From an uncultured Clostridia bacterium (GTDB lineage: Bacteria > Bacillota > Clostridia > TANB77 > CAG-508), in the NCBI GenBank assembly GCA_934167685.1, contig CAKPLQ010000044.1, positions 1 through 10,801 of the forward strand: a stretch of DNA of 10,801 nt, read 5' to 3'. A program made the position numbers and the translations under genes. A model generated the notes under the pieces. That model made no database searches, had not been told where the DNA came from, and was given only the letters and a program-made list of their open reading frames with translations. Positions 6,093 to 10,801 of this stretch are shown here, one piece after another. Each line of letters starts with the position of its first letter. Position 1 is the stretch's first letter.

Positions 6093-7920
6093 CTTCGTCA
6101 ATACAGTCTTGGAATTGACTATTATATAATTTATAATAAAATCCTTCTTCACCTTTTTCAAGAAGTTGCTCATGTGTACCTTGTTCAACAATATCTCCAT
6201 GGTCCATAACCAAAATTAAATCTGCATTTTTAATTGTTGATAATCTATGTGCAATAATAAAAGATGTTCTACCTTTCATTAAATTATCCATAGCTTTTTG
6301 AATTTCTATTTCAGTTCTTGTGTCTATACTTGATGTAGCTTCATCTAGAATTAATATTTTAGGGTCTGCTAAAATCACTCTTGCAATTGTAAGTAATTGC
6401 TTTTGACCTGCTGAAACTCCACTTGTTTCGTCTCCTAAAACTGAATTATATCCATTAGGCAATGTCTTTATAAAGTGATGTACTCTTGCAGCTTTAGCTG
6501 CTTGAATAACTTCATCATCTGTTGCATCTTCTCTACTATATTTTATATTATCTTTTACTGTTCCATCAAATAACCATGTATCTTGTAATACCATTCCAAA
6601 CATTTGACGAAGTTCTCCTCTTTTGAAGTCTTTTATGTTATGACCATCTAGCAGAATAGCACCATCTGTTACATCATAAAATCTCATAAGAAGTTTTACC
6701 ATTGTTGATTTTCCAGCTCCTGTAGGTCCAACAATTGCAATTTTTTGACCTTCGTGTATATCAGCATTAAAATCTTTAATTACAATATTCTCTGGATTGT
6801 ATCCGAATTTTACATGTTCAAATTTTACATTTCCTTTTAAGTCTTCTGTTGTTGTTCCTTCTACATAAGTTTCAACTTCTTCTTTTTCTTCTAAGAATTC
6901 AAATATTCTTTCTGTTGCAGCTACCATTGCTTGTAACATACTTGATACTTGTGCAATTTGATTTATAGGTTGTGTAAATTGCTTGTTATATTGTATAAAA
7001 CTTTGGATATCACCTACTGTGATATTTCCATTAATGGCTAAATAACCTCCTGCAATTGCTACACCAACATATCCAATATTTGATATAAAATTCATTATTG
7101 GATGCATTAATCCTGACAAAAATTGTGACTTCCATGCTGAAGTATATAATTCTGAATTTGCCTTTTCAAATTCTTTTTGCGCATCTTTTTCGCCATTAAA
7201 TGCTTTTACAATTGTTAATCCAGAAAATACTTCTTCTACTTGACCATTTACATGTCCTAGATAGTCTTGTTGCTTTTTAAAGTATTTTTGTGATTTTCCT
7301 ACTATTATTTTTACAAGAAATGCTCCAATTGGCATAACTATTAGTGATATTAATGTCATTTGCCAACTAATTGAAAGCATCATTATCAATATTCCAACTA
7401 ATGTGCAAATTGATGTTATTATTTGTGTAATACTTTGATTTAAGTTCATACCTAATGAGTCTATATCATTTGTTATTATTGATAACACTTCTCCATTTGT
7501 CTTTTTGTCAAAGTAATTCATCGGAAGTGAATTTATTTTATGTGCTAAGTCTTTTCTTAATTTATATGTTAAGTTTTGGGCAATTTGTGTCATTACAAAA
7601 CTTTGGATAAAGGAAAATAATGCACTTATCACATATAGTCCTAATAGTGTTAAAAGAATAGTTCCAACTTTTCCAAAGTCTATTCCACCATTTCCTGATA
7701 TTTTATTTACTAAACCATTAAATATTTCTGTTGTTGCATTTCCTAATATTTTTGGTCCTATTATAGAAAATATAGTACTTCCTACAGCAAATATAAATAC
7801 TATTATTAATCCTATTTTATATTTTGACAAATAATTATTTATTAATTTTTTTGTTGTTCCTTTAAAATCTTTGGCCTTTTCTGTTGTACGGCCCGGTCTT
7901 GGTCCCATTGGTCCTGGCAT
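6085..7920 (-). CDS. ABC exporter subunit with intact catalytic site (heterodimer partner 2)
   Basis: A 611-residue half-transporter: N-terminal Pro/Gly-rich tail (1-12), six-helix exporter membrane domain (about 33-335) and a nucleotide-binding domain (about 365-600). Walker A is GPTGAGKST (398-406), Q-loop Gln446, Walker B ILILDE (522-527) with catalytic Glu527, and H-loop His558. Its signature is GVSAGQ (501-506), departing from LSGGQ. Paired with the 734-residue neighbour, whose defects are opposite, it would supply the active Walker sites of a heterodimeric multidrug-type exporter (compare TM287/288, BmrCD, LmrCD). The ATG lies one base after the partner's stop, with GGAAGGAGG as ribosome-binding site inside the partner's end. 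The substrate is unknown; a TetR regulator heads the operon. Confidence 0.95.
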   Translation of the reverse strand: MPGPMGPRPGRTTEKAKDFKGTTKKLINNYLSKYKIGLIIVFIFAVGSTIFSIIGPKILGNATTEIFNGLVNKISGNGGIDFGKVGTILLTLLGLYVISALFSFIQSFVMTQIAQNLTYKLRKDLAHKINSLPMNYFDKKTNGEVLSIITNDIDSLGMNLNQSITQIITSICTLVGILIMMLSISWQMTLISLIVMPIGAFLVKIIVGKSQKYFKKQQDYLGHVNGQVEEVFSGLTIVKAFNGEKDAQKEFEKANSELYTSAWKSQFLSGLMHPIMNFISNIGYVGVAIAGGYLAINGNITVGDIQSFIQYNKQFTQPINQIAQVSSMLQAMVAATERIFEFLEEKEEVETYVEGTTTEDLKGNVKFEHVKFGYNPENIVIKDFNADIHEGQKIAIVGPTGAGKSTMVKLLMRFYDVTDGAILLDGHNIKDFKRGELRQMFGMVLQDTWLFDGTVKDNIKYSREDATDDEVIQAAKAARVHHFIKTLPNGYNSVLGDETSGVSAGQKQLLTIARVILADPKILILDEATSSIDTRTEIEIQKAMDNLMKGRTSFIIAHRLSTIKNADLILVMDHGDIVEQGTHEQLLEKGEEGFYYKLYNSQFQDCIDEVE

Positions 7921-7921
7921 A

Positions 7922-10126
7922 TTATCTTCCTCCTTCCTTTTTATTTAATTCTTCTTCAGATAATTGGGATAATGCAATTTCTCTATATGTTTCATTATTT
8001 TCAAGTAATTCTTCATGTGTTCCTTGACCTACTATTTTTCCATCATCTAAAACAATTATTTTGTCTGCATTTAAAATAGTACTAATTCTTTGTGCTACAA
8101 TTATGTTTGTTTTATTATTTGTTCTTTTTGCTAAAGCCTCTCTTAATGCTGCATCTGTTTTGAAGTCTAATGCAGAAAAACTGTCATCAAAAACAAAGAT
8201 TTCTGGGTCTTTTGCGACTGCTCTTGCTATTGATAGTCTTTGTTTTTGTCCTCCAGATACATTGCTTCCACCTTGTGCTATTTCTGATTTGTATTTGTCA
8301 TCTTTTCCTTCAATAAATTCTGTTGCTTGTGCTATTTCTGCTGCTTCTATCATTTTTTCATCTGACATGCTCTCATCAGAATATTTTATATTACTTTCAA
8401 TTGTTCCAGAAAATAGTACTCCTTTTTGTGGTACAAATCCAATTGCATCTCTTAATTCTTTTTGTGATAGGTCTTTTACATTTACACCATCAACTAAAAG
8501 TTCTCCGCCTGTTACATCATAAAATCTTGGTATTAAATTTACAACTGTTGATTTTCCACTTCCGGTACTTCCTATGATTGCAGTTGTTTTTCCTGGCTCT
8601 GCTGTAAAATTAATATCTTCAAGTATTTCTGCGTCAGCATCCGGATATTTAAATGATACATTTTTAAATTCTACTAATCCTTTTTTACTTGGATTTAATT
8701 TTTTTGTTGTTTCTTTATCTTTAATACTTGGTTCTGTTTCTAATATTTCTGTAATTCTGTTAGCTGATACAGATGCTCTTGGAAGCATTATAGAAATCAT
8801 AGAAATCATTAAGAAACTCATAACTATTTGCATTGCATATTGGATAAATGCCAACATATCTCCAACTTGCATTACACCTTGGTCTATATTGTGTCCACCA
8901 ACCCATATGATTAAGATTGATACTCCATTCATTATAAGCATTAACATTGGCATCATTACTGACATTGTTCTGTTTACAAATATATTTGCTTTTGTTAAGT
9001 CTGTATTCGCACCATCAAATCTTTTTTCTTCTCTTTCTTCTGTATTAAATGCTCTAATTACAGATTTTCCTGTTAATATTTCTCTTGCTACACCATTTAA
9101 TTTGTCTATTAAATCTTGCAATTTTTTGAATTTTGGCATTGCAATTGCAAATAATATTGCAACAACTAATAATATTATAATTACTGCTGCTCCTATTATC
9201 CATGCCATCGATGTATTACTTTGATGTACTACTTTTATTACCCCTCCTATTCCTATTATCGGAGCATATACTACTGTTCTAAATAACATTGCTAATAATT
9301 GTTGAATTTGTTGCACATCATTTGTACTACGAGTAATTAAAGATGCCGTTGAAAACTCTCTTAATTCTTTAGTTGAAAATTGTAATACTTTGTTGAATAT
9401 TTTTTCTCTTAGTGTTCTGGCCATCTTAGCTCCAACTCTTGATGATAACATCATTATTGTAATTCCTGAAGCCATACTGATTGCAGCTAATATTAGCATT
9501 TTAAATCCTGCAACCATTATATAATTCATTTGAATTTTGTCTGTATCTACACCTGCATCTTTGTATATCTCTTTTACATATGCAACTGCTGCTTGACTTT
9601 TTATTGAATCTTGCATTTCATCTATTTGTTTTGTTGATTCACTAAGCATTTGATTTAATTGTTCTTCTGGCATCGTTTTTAATATGTCTATTATTGACAT
9701 ATTTTGCATCGTTTCTTTTTGTTCTTCTGGTACATTGGCTAATATTTGTTCTTTTATTTTATTTGCCATTTCTTCTTTTTGTACTGTTCTTGATATAATA
9801 ATTGGTTTTGTCATTATTTGCTCAAGTTCTTCTTTTTCACTTTCTTTTAAGTCTTTTATAACATAGTTTCCATCTGATTCCTCAATTGTATAATTTTCTA
9901 ATATTTTGTCATCATCATTTGAGAACAACAATATTGCATCCATGTCTTTTGAACTTATTGTTTCTGGCACTGCATATTCAATTCCTCCTGCTTGTATTCC
10001 TGTATTTACTATTTTAGAAGTATAATTAGGTAGTTCCAAATCTACAGCTGCCTGAACACATAATAATGCTACAATTATAAGTACTGACATCCATGATTGT
10101 TTTAAATTTTTTAATATTTTAAGCAT
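7922..10126 (-). CDS. ABC exporter subunit with degenerate catalytic site and large external loop (heterodimer partner 1)
   Basis: A 734-residue half-transporter, about 130-150 residues longer than usual. TM1 (about 13-30) is followed by a hydrophilic, Glu/Lys/Gln-rich insert (about 45-200) before TM2 (about 203-226), so an extra domain lies outside the membrane. The rest of the membrane domain runs to about 450. The nucleotide-binding domain (about 485-715) has Walker A GSTGSGKST (519-527), Gln567, and an intact signature VSGGQ (623-627). Walker B is IFVFDD, with Asp648 in place of the catalytic Glu, and Gln679 replaces the H-loop His. It thus forms the non-hydrolysing half of a heterodimer with the 611-residue protein. 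BmrD of B. subtilis is a likely comparison, from memory. Start ATG at 10124-10126 has GGAGG 6 bases upstream and overlaps tetR by 8 bases. Confidence 0.95.
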   Translation of the reverse strand: MLKILKNLKQSWMSVLIIVALLCVQAAVDLELPNYTSKIVNTGIQAGGIEYAVPETISSKDMDAILLFSNDDDKILENYTIEESDGNYVIKDLKESEKEELEQIMTKPIIISRTVQKEEMANKIKEQILANVPEEQKETMQNMSIIDILKTMPEEQLNQMLSESTKQIDEMQDSIKSQAAVAYVKEIYKDAGVDTDKIQMNYIMVAGFKMLILAAISMASGITIMMLSSRVGAKMARTLREKIFNKVLQFSTKELREFSTASLITRSTNDVQQIQQLLAMLFRTVVYAPIIGIGGVIKVVHQSNTSMAWIIGAAVIIILLVVAILFAIAMPKFKKLQDLIDKLNGVAREILTGKSVIRAFNTEEREEKRFDGANTDLTKANIFVNRTMSVMMPMLMLIMNGVSILIIWVGGHNIDQGVMQVGDMLAFIQYAMQIVMSFLMISMISIMLPRASVSANRITEILETEPSIKDKETTKKLNPSKKGLVEFKNVSFKYPDADAEILEDINFTAEPGKTTAIIGSTGSGKSTVVNLIPRFYDVTGGELLVDGVNVKDLSQKELRDAIGFVPQKGVLFSGTIESNIKYSDESMSDEKMIEAAEIAQATEFIEGKDDKYKSEIAQGGSNVSGGQKQRLSIARAVAKDPEIFVFDDSFSALDFKTDAALREALAKRTNNKTNIIVAQRISTILNADKIIVLDDGKIVGQGTHEELLENNETYREIALSQLSEEELNKKEGGR

Positions 10127-10658
10127 CTTTTTCCTCCTTTTTTTCTATTCCATGTTTTAAATATTCTATTTCTTGTAAAAATATTTTTCTACAATCTTCT
10201 TTTGATTTATCTTTAAAATTTTTTATTACTGCTCTTCTTGTGATTGCATTTAACATATCACAAATTACTACTAAATCTTCGTGACTTCTTATATTTAACT
10301 TTGTCTTATCTATCTGCTCATAATATTCTATAATATCTTGTGGTTTGGTTTTCTTTACTAAATCAAATACATTTTCATCTGACGATTTTAAATTTATGAA
10401 TATTTGTCTAAATAGCTCTTGGTCTGAATTATCTGTAAATTCTTCTATCATTGAATCATACAGAAAAATATATAATTCAAATATATTGCCATTTGTTTCT
10501 TTTACTTTGTTTCTTAGCTTATTATTTAGTTCTTCTGAATTTTCTTTTAATATATATATAAGCAAATCTTCTTTACTTTCAAAATACTGATAAAAGCTTC
10601 CTCTTGCAATATCTGCTTCTTCTACAATATTTTTTATCGAAACATTTTCTATCGGCAC
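10119..10658 (-). CDS. TetR/AcrR-family transcriptional regulator, 5' end damaged or unusual
   Basis: The reading frame from the only standard in-frame start (GTG, 10656-10658) gives 179 residues. It includes the helix-turn-helix SIKNIVEEADIARGSFYQYFESKEDL typical of TetR regulators and a mostly helical ligand-binding part. That start lacks a Shine-Dalgarno site and would cut off helix 1 of the DNA-binding domain. In-frame similarity continues upstream to 10730 (NPFLKLSKEKQQKVINAAKK), where a TAG stops it. The gene overlaps the ABC exporter operon by 8 bases and ends in TAA, so it would be the co-transcribed local regulator, probably repressing the exporter until an effector binds. With a non-standard start it may still work; otherwise it is a recent pseudogene. 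TetR identity is sure; the N-terminus is not. Confidence 0.8.
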   Translation of the reverse strand: MPIENVSIKNIVEEADIARGSFYQYFESKEDLLIYILKENSEELNNKLRNKVKETNGNIFELYIFLYDSMIEEFTDNSDQELFRQIFINLKSSDENVFDLVKKTKPQDIIEYYEQIDKTKLNIRSHEDLVVICDMLNAITRRAVIKNFKDKSKEDCRKIFLQEIEYLKHGIEKKEEKDA

Positions 10659-10733
10659 TCTTGCAAATTCTTTTTTGGCAGCATTTATTACTTTTTGCTG
10701 TTTTTCTTTTGATAGTTTTAAAAATGGGTTCTA
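10659..10733 (-). other. Upstream in-frame extension of tetR ending at a TAG
   Basis: These 75 bases continue the tetR frame and encode the expected first helix of the family (EKQQKVINAAKKEFA) after NPFLKLSK, preceded directly by TAG (10731-10733). No ATG, GTG or TTG occurs in frame here. The minus strand reads ATAGAACCC; without the second A it would read ATG AAC CCA, giving MNPFLKL, the expected start. No Shine-Dalgarno site is visible before it. Confidence 0.7.
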
Positions 10734-10737
10734 TAAT

Positions 10738-10785
10738 AAATGTTGGGGTGGTACAAAAAACACTTCAACATTTTTTATTATTTTT
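10738..10785 (+). terminator. Terminator-like hairpin reading rightward
   Basis: Plus-strand RNA can pair 10738-10750 with 10761-10773 (13 bp, two G-U pairs, 10-base loop), with a T-rich tract through 10785. No plus-strand gene lies to the left in this window, so it would end antisense transcription across tetR, or act otherwise. On the minus strand the same repeat has two A/C mismatches and no T-tract. Confidence 0.4.
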
Positions 10786-10792
10786 AATAAAA
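10773..10792. repeat. AT-only inverted repeat upstream of tetR
   Basis: TTTTATTA and TAATAAAA are exact reverse complements around TTTT. Position upstream of tetR would suit an operator or promoter, but composition alone could produce it. I found no convincing tetR promoter in 10734-10801; it may lie beyond the window. Confidence 0.35.
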
Positions 10793-10801
10793 TAAACACA
10801 C

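Noticed and set aside
10731..10733. Reassignment of TAG as a sense codon
   Set aside because: All complete genes end in TAA, so there is no internal evidence either way. A single base insertion at the start codon explains the TAG more simply.
10718..10771. Alternative tetR start at the ATG at 10769-10771 (minus strand)
   Set aside because: It is in a different frame, meets a stop after 17 codons, and its peptide has no similarity to the TetR N-terminus.
10736..10776. T-box riboswitch on the plus strand because of GGGTGGTAC
   Set aside because: The roughly 200 bases to the left, where stem I and the specifier loop should be, are the coding region of tetR on the opposite strand, and the bases after the core do not match ACCGCG. 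Kept only as an odd hairpin.

Overview
The window is AT-rich and all nine protein genes lie on the minus strand, packed with short gaps or overlaps. Shine-Dalgarno sites are strong, every complete gene ends in TAA, and an uninterrupted gene for the late-sporulation sigma factor SigK is present. Together these point to a low-GC, endospore-forming Firmicute, most likely of the Clostridia. The species cannot be named from this sequence.

Read in the direction of transcription (right to left), the first unit is a TetR/AcrR-family regulator (10119-10658, with coding similarity reaching about 10730) overlapping a two-gene ABC exporter (734 and 611 residues). The two exporter subunits have complementary catalytic defects, the usual sign of a heterodimeric multidrug-type exporter with one active and one degenerate ATP site. 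The start codon of the tetR gene appears broken by one extra base. Next come an MscS-type mechanosensitive channel with its own promoter, then sigK.

The left 4.3 kb is a complete Bce-type peptide-antibiotic sensing and resistance module: response regulator, intramembrane-sensing histidine kinase, ABC ATPase, and a large FtsX-type permease that runs off the left edge after 586 codons. Near-identical perfect palindromes of the form TTACA-N4-TGTAA stand upstream of both the regulator gene and the ATPase gene. They lie 33 and 54 bp from the respective -10 boxes, a difference of 21 bp or two helical turns. This suggests that the regulator activates both its own operon and the transporter operon. 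The regulator-side palindrome also has the shape of a sigK terminator.

The least ordinary non-coding signal is in front of sigK. The ribosome-binding site there lies inside a 21-bp inverted repeat whose loop holds a sporulation-type -10 element. Transcripts from that promoter would lack the upstream arm and leave the site free, whereas read-through from the channel gene would sequester it. No gene-free stretch exceeds 300 bases, and I saw no tRNA, rRNA, CRISPR array or insertion sequence. The genes belong to known families; the novel observations are regulatory.
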